Source of the DNA: Brachionus plicatilis
Lineage: Eukaryota > Rotifera > Eurotatoria > Ploima > Brachionidae
Length of the DNA: 14,809 nt
Assembly (NCBI GenBank): GCA_010279815.1
Contig: QEOQ01000552.1
Location: 6,918 to 21,726 of the forward strand
Direction: 5' to 3'
Part shown: piece by piece, positions 1 through 11,173 of the stretch
Numbering within the stretch: the stretch's first letter is position 1
Layout: every line of letters begins with the position of its first letter
The notes under the pieces: model-generated
What the model was told of the DNA's origin: nothing
The model's database searches: none
Seen by the model: the letters and a program-made list of their open reading frames with translations, nothing else
Made by a program: the position numbers and the translations under genes

Positions 1-256
1 ATTTTGGTGTATTTTTTATAAAAAAATGATAAAATTTGACCAAGTTATGGCTTAAAAACCTAATATACCCTTAAAAACTTCCGAAGGCTATAATTCATAA
101 AATAATTACCTAGGACAAAAAATACACATATATTTGGAATCAGCGCATCAAGATCTACAAGAATCACTATAGAAAAGTTAAAAAATGTGAAAAGTCCTAT
201 TTTAGACCTGATTGCCCCATATCCTTTATTTTTTTTAAGATACAAAAATGTAAGAT
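1..256. other. AT-rich spacer, no gene seen
   Basis: No supported gene. An open frame runs on the minus strand from 308 to 60 (82 codons), but its translation is hydrophobic and Phe/Leu/Ile-rich, matches no family I recognise, and starts inside the foldback repeat at 257..392. In DNA this AT-rich I treat it as chance. Confidence 0.5.
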
Positions 257-392
257 TAACGTAATCATCCGAATTGAGTGACATGTCTTTAAAATATTTT
301 GGTGACATGCTGTTATAACATGTAAAAGATTCTATAGTGACATGTCAATAAAAAATTCAATGACATGTCAGTAAATTCGGATAATTACGTTA
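257..392. repeat. 136-bp imperfect foldback with TGACATGTC boxes
   Basis: The outer 9 bp are exactly inverted: TAACGTAAT at 257-265 and ATTACGTTA at 384-392. The similarity continues inward as imperfect arms of about 50 bp (ATCCGAATT...GACATGTC against its complement). Four TGACATG boxes are visible, and TGACATGTCA is itself a palindrome. No ORF lies within. The form fits a small foldback or MITE-type element, or a recently inverted local repeat. No target-site duplication was clear. Confidence 0.6.
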
Positions 393-1439
393 TTATGATT
401 AGCTTTTTAAACATAATAATTATTGTAATCAAAATAGGAAATTAGAAAAAAATTAAACTTTAATAAAGAAAAATTTTCTTACTTGTCAAAAATAATTTAA
501 TAATGTTTGTTTTAAAACAATAAAAACTAAATATTCTACGTTTGATATTATTTTTGATACTAAATTTTAATGTAATACGATTGCAAAAGTAACTCCAATA
601 CATTTTTTAAAAATTGTTAATTCAATAAATTTTAAAATTCAATTGCGATGTTAACAATTGAAACATCGCAATTTTCCCATGTTCAATTTAAAAATTTAAT
701 TTTAATTAAAATTTTAAATTAAAAAAAACAACTTTTCCTTTTATGTTGATTTTTTACAATTTTTCACCATTTTTTATAAATGTATCTCTGCATTATTTCT
801 ATTAAGAAATAAAAATTTATTTAATAGTTTTAGTTTGATTTGATCATTTCAAAATTTTTGAGCATCAAATTTGATCATGAACTTTAAATTGCCATTATTT
901 TTTAGTGTTTGAATTTATTTTTTAGCCTAGATTTAAAATTTTAACTTAGTCGTTAGGAATGAGACTAAATTCTAGATTAAAATGGCAATGTACCATCTCT
1001 TTAAGTTATTGTTAGTATTAAAATCATAATTTTTTCATAATTCATCTTCAACTAGCTAACAATTACGAATTGAAACTTAAATTTTTTTGCCCTATTATTA
1101 TTAAAAGAAAAGAAAAAATTAAAAGTTTTTTAGTTTAGTTGTTCAAATTCTTGAAGTATCATTTTAAATTTTGAGAAGAAAAAAATAACAGAATCAAAAT
1201 GAAAAAACCTGACTTTTTTTCTCAAAACCTAAAATTAATCGATCTTCGACAGATACTCTAAAATTTGGTGGAAAATTTACAAGACTGTAAATTGTGAACA
1301 GAATCAAATGAAAATTTAATTGAAGGTTAGGAAGTGTTTTTTAATCAAAAAATCTGCATAAAGCTGTTTATTTTATTAGAAAAATTAATTTTATTAAAAA
1401 TTCAATAACAGCATGGCTCAAATTAGATATATAGCCACT
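393..1439. other. AT-rich intergenic DNA without a recognisable gene
   Basis: About 1 kb of A/T runs. No open frame here has plausible amino-acid composition, and I see no RNA gene. The only structure that stands out is the short perfect hairpin at 641..673. Confidence 0.6.
641..673. repeat. Perfect 12-bp hairpin with 9-nt loop
   Basis: AATTGCGATGTT (641-652) is exactly complementary to AACATCGCAATT (662-673), with the loop AACAATTGA. The stem includes GCGATG, so it is not a trivial A/T palindrome. There is no adjacent gene, and its function is unknown. Confidence 0.55.
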
Positions 1440-1600
1440 CGAAACTGTGCCGGAGTCCTAAAAATTTAAGGTTCACGAAATTCAAAACTTTAGTGCTATC
1501 TGAATTTCACATTTTTGACTCAAAATTCGTAATCTACGCCCTCGAAAACCCCAAAAAAAAAATTTTTTTGAAGGGGGCAAAAAAAAAATGGGTGTGGCGG
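1440..1600 (+). repeat. Diverged dispersed repeat, copy A
   Basis: The stretch running from GCTATCTGAATTTCAC through CTCAAAATTCGTAATCTACG to GAAAACCCC resembles 12571..12670 in order and direction (GCTATCT...CTCAAATTTGTAATCTGC...AAAAACCC). The agreement is far from perfect and was judged by eye. It is followed by long A and T runs with an islet containing GGGTGTGGCGG. A 95-codon open frame at 1493..1780 lies over this repeat and is Lys/Phe-rich. I do not consider it a gene. Confidence 0.35.
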
Positions 1601-1874
1601 TTTTTGTTGGCTAAAAAAAGGAAAAAAATGTGTTTTTTCTGGTTTAAATCGTATCTCCTCCGAGGGATTAATTATAAACCGATTTATTTTATTTTTTTTA
1701 AATCTAGACAAAATTCTGAACAAATCTATGGTTTTAATTTTTTATTTTATTGCTTTATTTTTCTTAAAAAATCTCTTTAAATCATGTGATTTTTAACAAA
1801 TTTGTCAAATTTGTATTCTTTTAATAGAATTTTTAGATTAAACTAAAGAATTCGATATTTTTAGGTGCTCAACT

Positions 1875-2311
1875 ACTGTTTTTTTCGATTTTCCTGAAAA
1901 ATATGCTTTTAGAACCTGACCGTATGTCGCACCATTATTGTATCCTACTAAACACCGCCAAAATCGTCTAATTAATTTTTTATGAAAGCTCAGAACCCTA
2001 ATACTTTTCTTTTGCTTCGGCTAAAACTTCCATCATTCTTGGAAATGTCTGATTTGTTCTTGCTCTAATATGCTGTTTTAAATAACACCAAAGACCTTCT
2101 ATAGGATTGAGCTCAAGATGAAATTTAGACGAAAAAACAACTTTATGTCCATATTTTATGGCTAATTTCTCAAGATTGCTTTCAGTGTGAAAAGCTGGAT
2201 GCTTAGATAAAAAATGTTTCGATTTTGGCGGTGTTTAGTAGGATACAATAATGGTGCGACATACGGTCAGGTTCTAAAAGCATATTTTTCAGGAAAATCG
2301 AAAAAAACAGT
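1875..2311. mobile_element. 437-bp non-autonomous Tc1/mariner-type element with 92-bp inverted repeats
   Basis: Positions 1875-1966 and 2220-2311 are perfect inverted copies over 92 bp. They include ACTGTTTTTTTCG at the outer ends and TACTAAACACCGCC near the inner ends. The 253 bp between them hold the last 78 codons of a transposase on the minus strand. The layout is that of a MITE formed by internal deletion of an autonomous element. The left flank gives TA at 1874-1875; on the right TA is offset by one base (2312-2313), so a TA target duplication is only suggested. Complete identity of the arms implies recent mobility or gene conversion. Confidence 0.75.
1998..2234 (-). pseudogene. C-terminal remnant of an IS630/Tc1/mariner superfamily DDE transposase
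   Basis: On the minus strand an open frame runs from an in-frame stop inside the right repeat to TAG at 1998-2000, giving 78 codons. It contains KYGHKVVF, then KFHLELNPIEGLWCYLKQ. The pattern N-P-I-E-x-L-W followed by a Lys is the hallmark of the third catalytic acid of Tc1/mariner-type DDE transposases; the Glu codon is 2097-2099. Then comes RTNQTFPRMMEVL and a short basic tail. The N-terminal DNA-binding part and the first two catalytic Asp residues are missing: the reading frame runs straight into the right inverted repeat. The fragment itself has no stop or obvious frameshift, so loss of the upstream part is recent. It cannot encode an active enzyme. Confidence 0.75.
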
Positions 2312-2415
2312 TATTTTGATTAAATAAAAATTTTTATGCCATTTTGATAAAAAAACGGTGTGCTTTTTTATGCTATTTTGATTAATGCTTTTTTAATCTA
2401 GTCCCCCCCGGAGCC
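2312..2415. repeat. Terminus-like fragment related to the right end of the 9628..11607 element
   Basis: The motif TGC(T/C)ATTTTGATAA recurs here (about 2335 and 2369, with a weaker copy at 2313). It is followed, after a seven-C run, by CGGAGCC at 2409-2415. The right end of the large element at 11558..11607 shows the same order: TTGCTATTTTGATAATTGC twice, then GATACGGAGCC. I could not find a matching left end, so this is either a solo end or a chance resemblance of AT-rich repeats sharing CGGAGCC. Confidence 0.35.
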
Positions 2416-2779
2416 TATCTCAAAAATTATTTTTCAAATTAATAAAATCGAATTCTATAAGAAAATTGAAAAAATCAAAGATTTTCATTATCACCTATTT
2501 TTAGAGCTATTATCTTATTATTATCCTTTTGGTTTTAAAAAAGCAAACTAAGCTTGTTTTAAATATAATGGTGACATTTTTTTAAAGCTAACAAAACTCA
2601 CACTTTCCTTCAGTAGGAAAAAAATTCAAGGTATCGAAACTCTTTTTAACTTTTAAAATATTCTTTTAATTTCTGGCTCTTGTTGACCTTGAATAGCTGA
2701 ATTAAGTCACCACTTTGTCCTTTATAACTGAAAATAAATTTATTAATTTCAGTTTATTAATTATTAATATGATTATTAA
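2416..2779. other. AT-rich spacer before the LINE remnant
   Basis: No gene is seen. More of the retrotransposon may extend leftward in decayed form, but the frame is stopped at 2777-2779 and I could not follow it further. Confidence 0.4.
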
Positions 2780-3097
2780 TTTTTGGTTGATGAAATAAAA
2801 CATTGTTGTAGTTCACGGTTAAACTTAATAAAAATATTGTCAAAAAAAAATGGAGTCTTAACTATTACACACTAGGAAGTCTATAAAAATCCTTAATCGG
2901 ATCTATAATTTATTACTCTTTTCCGTGTCTGAATTCATTTCAGAGACGAACATTAAAAAAATTCAAGTCTTACAAAACTAAAATATGATATTCCTTCCAA
3001 TATTGTGCATCATGAGGCCCTTAATAAACTTAAACTCTTAACTGTCTCGAATCGACTTTTTGAATCTTCTTTCTTTCCTGAACTGATCAATACTTAA
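2780..3097 (+). pseudogene. 3' end of a LINE (non-LTR) reverse transcriptase ORF, broken in several frames
   Basis: Short homologous-looking blocks follow one another in order but in different frames. The blocks are SRLNLIKILSKK (frame of 2801), WSLNYYTLGSL then a stop at 2884 and SLIGSIIYYSFPCLNSF (frame of 2851), SETNIKKIQVLQN (frame of 2943), and LKYDIPSNIVHHEALNKLKL followed by TVSNRLFE (frame of 2978), ending at TAA 3095-3097. This sequence of motifs is what I recall from the region C-terminal to the reverse transcriptase domain of jockey/CR1-like elements. At least three frame changes and one internal stop show that it is dead. The 5' part of the element (endonuclease and palm domain) is absent, as is usual for 5'-truncated LINE insertions. 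Confidence 0.6.
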
Positions 3098-3256
3098 ACA
3101 TTTTGCGTCTGTCATTACTTACAATTTGTCTATTTTAATTGTCTTTTATATTATATTTAACTCATTTTACTTTTATCTTATTTTTTCTTTACATTTTTGT
3201 TTTATTTTTTTTAATCTGAAGCTTGGCACAAATAAAACAAATAAATAAATAATAAT
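3098..3256 (+). mobile_element. Probable 3' UTR and A-rich tail of the LINE remnant
   Basis: After the stop at 3095 comes about 130 bp of T-rich sequence, the only non-AT islet CTGAAGCTTGGCAC, then AATAAA at 3231-3236 and a tail of AAAT repeats ending near 3256. A simple-repeat tail right after a LINE ORF end is typical. I could not identify a target-site duplication, because the 5' boundary is unknown. Confidence 0.45.
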
Positions 3257-3510
3257 TAATTTTCAGTTATATAAACCATCATTATTCTTGTCCTTTTCAT
3301 ACTGGAATTCAACCACTGCTTTATGATTTTAATCAGAAAATTTTTTTTTTCTTGTATTAAATTAGAACTTGACCTGTGAAATTAAAAAATTGTTTTCAAT
3401 TTTTTTTCATTTTATTATTTTTAGCTTAAAAATTTATTATAAAATAGAATATATTTATTAACAATTTTCATTATATTCGTTTTTCGGTTATTTCTTCAAT
3501 TGAAATCATC

Positions 3511-3516
3511 TTTATT
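3511..3516 (-). promoter_or_regulatory. Candidate polyadenylation signal of the S6 kinase gene
   Basis: AATAAA on the minus strand, 189 bp after the S6 kinase stop codon. This gives a 3' UTR of about 200 nt. Other AATAAA-like hexamers further on are expected by chance in this sequence, so the choice is tentative. Confidence 0.4.
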
Positions 3517-3704
3517 TTCATGAATTGATACCCAGCTTAAAATATTATAAAAAAAATAACCAAAAAAAAAAGTTGAAAAAAAGCTTATTTTCAATAATGG
3601 AAAATCTTGAAGGCAAGAATTTGAAATTAAATCAATTATCAAAAAAAAAGTTGAGACAAAAAACAGACAAAAAAAACAATAACAATAAAATAACTGCATT
3701 TGGC

Positions 3705-6655
<2,951 letters not shown>

Positions 6656-6661
6656 TTAACT

Positions 6662-6691
6662 TCAAGAACGTCTAATCAAGTCCAATATCAT
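6662..6691 (-). promoter_or_regulatory. Upstream ORF of nine codons in the S6 kinase leader
   Basis: On the minus strand ATG at 6691-6689 opens a frame MILDLIRRS that stops with TGA at 6664-6662, only 9 nt before the S6K start codon. The sequence just before it, GCTTTTTTTAG, looks like a splice acceptor (AG at 6693-6692), so the uORF could be the very start of the mRNA exon. This would hold either after a 5' UTR intron or after trans-splicing. If the uORF is in the transcript it would be expected to reduce S6K translation. Whether it is transcribed cannot be seen here. Confidence 0.35.
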
Positions 6692-6922
6692 CTAAAAAAA
6701 GCACACAATTGAAGTCTTTGCTAATCTCGGGATTCTTTGGGTCTAGAATACCAAAAACTCAAGCTAAATTATCTAACTTTTTTACTTTTTTAAAACCGAT
6801 CTAAACAGTTGCAGTGGTATCCTAGGCAAATTCTGTTTTGAAAAAAATTATTTTTGTTTTTAAATTTGTCCAAACTTTTGTCTTCATTTAAAAAAAAAGC
6901 AAATAATTAAAAAAAAAAAATA

Positions 6923-7024
6923 ATGAATAGAAAAACTCACAAAACAAAAGCTCTAAGAGGAATTATTAGAGAAGAAAAAATTCGAAAATGTTGTTCTCAT
7001 AGACATGCAGATTGTAAGCATTGA
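6923..7024 (+). CDS. Possible small ORF or 5' exon, divergent from S6 kinase
   Basis: The 33-codon frame starts MNRKTHKTKALRGII and ends with a Cys/His-rich stretch, CCSHRHADCKH. This composition is less AT-driven than that of neighbouring frames. The sequence GATTGTAAGC at the end fits a splice donor (GATT|GTAAGC), so it could be a first exon of a divergently transcribed gene. No downstream exon was convincing and I recognise no family. Low confidence. Confidence 0.15.
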   Translation: MNRKTHKTKALRGIIREEKIRKCCSHRHADCKH

Positions 7025-9459
7025 ATCAAGGCAAAAATAAATATGGTGTAGAAACTTCTTGCCAATGCACAACAAGATATGGTTTTTAATTTATTTTGAA
7101 CGAAATGAATTGAATCAAGAAAGCAAAGTAGAAAAGAAAGAGTTGAATTTTTTTACATAATTTAAATCTTACTTTTGTAATGAAAAAAGAAAAATTATTG
7201 CGATGAATTATAATATGGTTTTGATGAAAAATACGAATCAAAAACGAGACCAAGTTGATAAAAAAAGTTACGAGAAATTTCATAATTTTGAAATTTTTTT
7301 AAAATTATATGATTTTAAATGGAGAAACAAAATGAACAAAAATATTTGAAGTCGAGTGCAAATAAAAGCTAGCATTTAGGCCTTTAGCGAATATTTTAGC
7401 TTTGATTACATAACTTGCGACTCGAAACAGAATCTTATCATAAAATGATACTCGATCAAAATAGATAAACATTTGTTTAAATATAGCAAAATATTTAATT
7501 GAATTAAATTTTGATCAATTTTCGCATCAATTGGCACCAAGATATGCCGCCGAGTCGATCTTCTTTTACCTTTTTTTTTTTTAAACAAAAATTAAATTAT
7601 TGATTATAGAATATCAAATGATGAAACTTGATGCTCGTTTCTATTGCTTAAATTTTCTTATTTTATTAGCCCTTTTTCAACTAAATATTTTGTTAGCTAA
7701 ATAAATTATAACTTGATCTTTCTTTATCTAGCTAACTTAACTAGAATTTTATTATGAATAAGCTATTAATTTTTTTATAATTTTTGTGGAATTGCTTGTT
7801 CAGTAAATTTTTAATAATTTTCAACATTTGGTTAGAATTAACAAATGTCTATACAATATTCAGCATCAGCAAAAGTGGATCCTGGATCTTGTCTCTTCTC
7901 GATCAGACACTGTCATGATGATAAATCAAAAGTTTATCACCATCAAAAATTCAAATTTTGCCTCAAATTTTTAGTGGAATATTTTCTCAGGACAACTTTT
8001 TTTAAAACACCATGGAATCTTTTATCTGGTTTTTTGTCTTAAAGATTTAAAATCATTCAAATTGGTGAACTACTCAAGTCGATTTCTCGACCAAGGTTAA
8101 AACAACTATTTTCGAAAAATATTGTTATTCATTTTTAATAGACCATAGAACATTAAAAATGGATTCTTGTCAATCAAAAAATATCAGATGAGATTTGATT
8201 GTTTTAATTAAAAAAACATTCTGATAAAATTTTCATTTATATTGTAAAATCATTAACAGTAAAATATTTAGTTCAATTGTATTTATATTTATCTTTTTAA
8301 ACAAAAAGATAATTAAAGATACTTGAAATTGAAAGTTCTAAATAAGATAAGATCAGATGTGTATTGTTATTAATCAGGTTTATCTTGCGAAAATAGATTT
8401 TTAACTGAAAAAAAATTGAATGATTAGTATCTGAAGACAATTTTAGATTGTATTATTTGTAAATAAAATTAAAAATAAAAACTAAAAATACTTTGGTAAA
8501 GCGTTTGGAAAAACTTGATCTGAGAACTTAAATCAAAAGAGATTATTCCATTCGAAAGTTTAGATTGTTCAAAAATTAAGAATAGATATTTATTTACTCC
8601 AAGATGGCTATTTAAAAAAATCTTTAATCTATTGAGACATCAACAAGAAATAATTTAAAGACTGGAGAATTTAATTTTATTTAGTTGAATTTTTTTTTAT
8701 TGAAAGTGCACAATTAAAATATAAAATTAAATTTCAAATTTAAATTCTATTGAAATTTTTATAAGAAAAAAATAATTTTTGACTACTCCATTTTAAAATT
8801 TGAAAAAATAATTGAGTTCATTTTCGAACTAAATTAGATATTATTCAAAGTATTTTATCCAAAAAAAGTACTCTTGTGCTACATGACAAATCTCTTCTAA
8901 TTGACAACAGTATTTTGCATCGGTTAAAAATTTAATTTTTCGGCATTTGATTTAGTTTCTTTTTCTTTTTTTGAAAAAATTTTTTAGCTTAGGTAGCAAA
9001 TTTAAAATATAATTAAATAAAAGCTGACTAGTTTTATTTTTAGGTAACTCTTTACAAGTAAAGCACCTATTTATTCAGTCTGTTAATTCTAAGTACAGCG
9101 TTAAGAGCATAAATTAAAAAAAAACTTTCAAGATATTTATTATTTTGTTAAATGTTTACAAACATTAAGTAAAAATTAATTCTGCTATAATCTGAAATAG
9201 ATTTTTTTTATTAAAAATAAAAAAAATAAATGAGCCCTTGAAATAAAAAAATTTGTCAATGGAAAAACTAGAACTATTATTTTTTCCTGAAAGTAAAAAT
9301 AATGGCTGTTTATTTATTTTCATCAAAATTTCTGATTGCATCACTAATATTAATGATATAATAAATTATTTTTCTAAATTTTCCTAACAAATATTATTTA
9401 TGTTTAATTTTCTAATGTATATTAAATTCTCAATTTTATTTTCATTTTTCTTAAATTAA
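7025..9459. other. 2.4-kb AT-rich stretch without a supported gene
   Basis: Several 60-66 codon open frames occur on both strands (7086-7283 minus, 7406-7588 minus, 7845-8042 plus). Their Lys/Phe/Ile/Asn-rich composition and lack of any family motif make chance the best explanation. The patch 7845-7930 is somewhat less AT-rich and may be a very old repeat. I see no RNA gene, inverted-repeat element or array here. Confidence 0.5.
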
Positions 9460-9627
9460 CAAAAAATTATTGAAATCGAAACTGAAAATATTATTTATAA
9501 AAATCAAAATATTGATGGACCTGAACCAGAAGAAAGTGACAATGAAAATGAAACTGACTAAGGTGAAGATATTATCATAACTTCCAAAAAACGAAAGAGA
9601 AAAACAATTTCATGAGCACTTCAAAAG

Positions 9628-9677
9628 GGGAGCGTATCAAAATAGCAATTATCATAATAGCAATTATCGAAATAGCT
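9628..9677 (+). repeat. Left terminal inverted repeat of the Mutator-like element
   Basis: Starts GGGAGCGTATCAAAATAGC and repeats AATAGCAATTATC twice. Pairs with 11558-11607. Differences are three bases at positions 3-5 and one further inside. Confidence 0.8.
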
Positions 9678-9925
9678 ATTATTAAAACCGCTAATTTTTT
9701 TTTAGCTATTTTTTTCCCCTAATTGTTTAATTAAATTAGCAATTATCAAAATAGCTACATACAAAAGTTTCAAAAAAACTTTCAATTAAATAAAAATTTT
9801 ATTGTGATTTATTTTATTAGTAATAAGTAAATGGATTTTCAGTTAGTTAAATTTAATTAAGTTTTTTTCAATTTTATTTTATTGAATTGATAATTTTTCT
9901 AATAATTAAGAGTATTTTAAATAAA

Positions 9926-10009
9926 CATCCATTGGTCTATTCGTTGGTATATTCGCTAATAAAGGAACAAAAAAGAACAGATAATGAACTTGTTAGATTG
10001 AAAACTGGA
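9926..10009 (+). pseudogene. Mutator-like transposase C-terminal remnant, first piece
   Basis: In the frame of 9926 the codons read HPLVYSLVYSLIKEQ then KRTDNELVRLKTG. The pattern H-P-x-I/V-[aromatic]-x-[hydrophobic]-x(3)-L-x-x-E-Q-x-x-T is one I recall from the region after the catalytic domain in FLYWCH-containing Mutator-like transposases of invertebrates. The open frame continues for another 22 codons into sequence that does not resemble the family, which marks where later insertion begins. It should be read together with 11254..11370. Assignment by recall only. Confidence 0.45.
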
Positions 10010-10259
10010 GTAATTGCGAGGAACGCAGTGACGATGCTAATAACCAGACACATGTGTATTGAAAATTCGATATAGCGGGCTGATTTTGCTGGAGGGTATT
10101 GCTAACTCTAAGCGATTTGATTGGTTAAACAAAAGAAAATATTTTTTTTGAATCTAAATAAAATTCGATGTTATATTTTTAGTCTTTACTAGATTGCCCA
10201 AATAAAAATTAATTTTTGTAAATGCAAAGAATAAAAATTAAGAGTATTTAATGGCTATC

Positions 10260-10398
10260 ACTAAAATCCGGATCCGGACACGGATTTACGGACGTCCGGA
10301 CACGGATTTCTTGTGCCTAAAACACGGATCCGGACTTTTTTTTTTAAATCTAAAACACGGACACGGAAATACCATGTCTAAAAAACGGACACGGATTT
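10260..10398 (+). repeat. Left inverted arm with ACGGACACGGA units
   Basis: Composed of units such as CTAAAACACGGACACGGA and AACACGGATCCGGAC spaced by roughly 20-40 bp. One or two more units extend the array to about 10440. It pairs with 11030-11173; the arms differ mainly by extra GGACGT copies on the right. The GC content is far above that of the surroundings. Confidence 0.8.
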
Positions 10399-10571
10399 TT
10401 GTTAAACATTCTAAAGTGCGAACACGGACACGGATTTTTTAAAAGAAATTTGACAAAGATTTAAATAAATTGATTATAAAAAACGTAATTAAATTTATTT
10501 AAAAAAAACACTGTTACCATATAATTTATGGTAAAAAAAATTTTAACTTTATGGTAATAAATAAAAAAAAA

Positions 10572-10802
10572 TTAGTTATTCGTTTTTAATTTTCTGTCTC
10601 GTTTCGGACTTAAATGTTTTTTTTTGTTTTCAACTACACTCATTTGGCTTAAATAACCTTCATCTGAAAAACAATTACGATAAATAGAAAAATCAATATT
10701 TACAACACCGTCTGGTAAATCTTCTGGTTTAATAAGCAAGTCAGATTCATTGATCAATTTCAACATTGATTTTTCTTCTCTTTTAACTTTGTCAGCTTTA
10801 AC
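10572..10802 (-). pseudogene. Unidentified ORF carried inside the GC-rich element
   Basis: The frame is open from 10802 to TAA at 10572, with the first Met at 10766 (64 codons from that Met). It reads VKADKVKREEKS before the Met, then MLKLINESDLLIKPEDLPDG, a middle part with IDFSIYRNCFSDEGYLSQ, and a basic end SPKRDRKLKTNN. The mixed composition with Asp, Gly, Ser and Glu is unlike chance frames here. It looks like the C-terminus of a larger protein: a stop lies just upstream, or alternatively a splice acceptor at GTAAG|TT. I do not recognise the family. It may be a remnant of the element's own gene or a captured host exon. Confidence 0.4.
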
Positions 10803-10875
10803 TTACTGTTAACTTTTTTAACCACATATACGGCTCTAATACTAATTTGAACAGCAATTATGTGGGAACAATTAT

Positions 10876-11173
10876 GTCCGTGTCCGTGTTTTAGAAATTT
10901 AGAAAAAAATCCGTGTCCGGGTTTTAGACAAGGTAGGTCCGTGTCCGCATTTTAGAAGGTTTTTTATCGGTCCGTGTCCGTACTTTAGTCAAATTTTTAA
11001 TTCGTCCGGATCCGTGTTTTAAGCACATGAAATCCGTGTCCGTTTTTTAGACATGGTATTTCCGTGTCCGTGTTTTAGATTTAAAAAAAAAGTCCGGATC
11101 CGTGTTTTAGGCACAAGAAATCCGTCCGAACGTCCGAACGTCCGTAAATCCGTGTCCGGATCCGGATTTTAGT
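10876..11173 (-). repeat. Right inverted arm and extended array of TCCGTGTCCG units
   Basis: On the minus strand this is an array of about ten units with core CTAAAACACGGACACGGA, against about six on the left. Variants include CGGATCCGGAC and a local GGACGTTCGGACGTTCGGAC expansion. Positions 11030-11173 pair with the left arm, while 10876-11029 are additional degenerate copies. Uneven array length between ends suggests unequal slippage or recombination after insertion. Confidence 0.8.

Noticed and set aside
60..308. 82-codon minus-strand frame
   Set aside because: Hydrophobic, no known motif, overlaps the foldback repeat and no splice or promoter context. Kept only as a remark.
7160..7350. 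Stop-free plus-strand frame of about 60 codons (MNYNMVLMKNTNQKRDQ...)
   Set aside because: Lys/Asn-rich composition is what random A/T-rich DNA gives; no acceptor leads into it from the small ORF at 6923.
10251..10442. 63-codon plus-strand frame rich in RTRI
   Set aside because: It is the translation of the ACGGACACGGA array, with no independent sign of coding.
10515..10535. TTACCATA / TATGGTAA hairpin in the GC-rich element
   Set aside because: An 8-bp A/T-rich stem with a 5-nt loop is common in this sequence; no reason to see a terminator or site in it.
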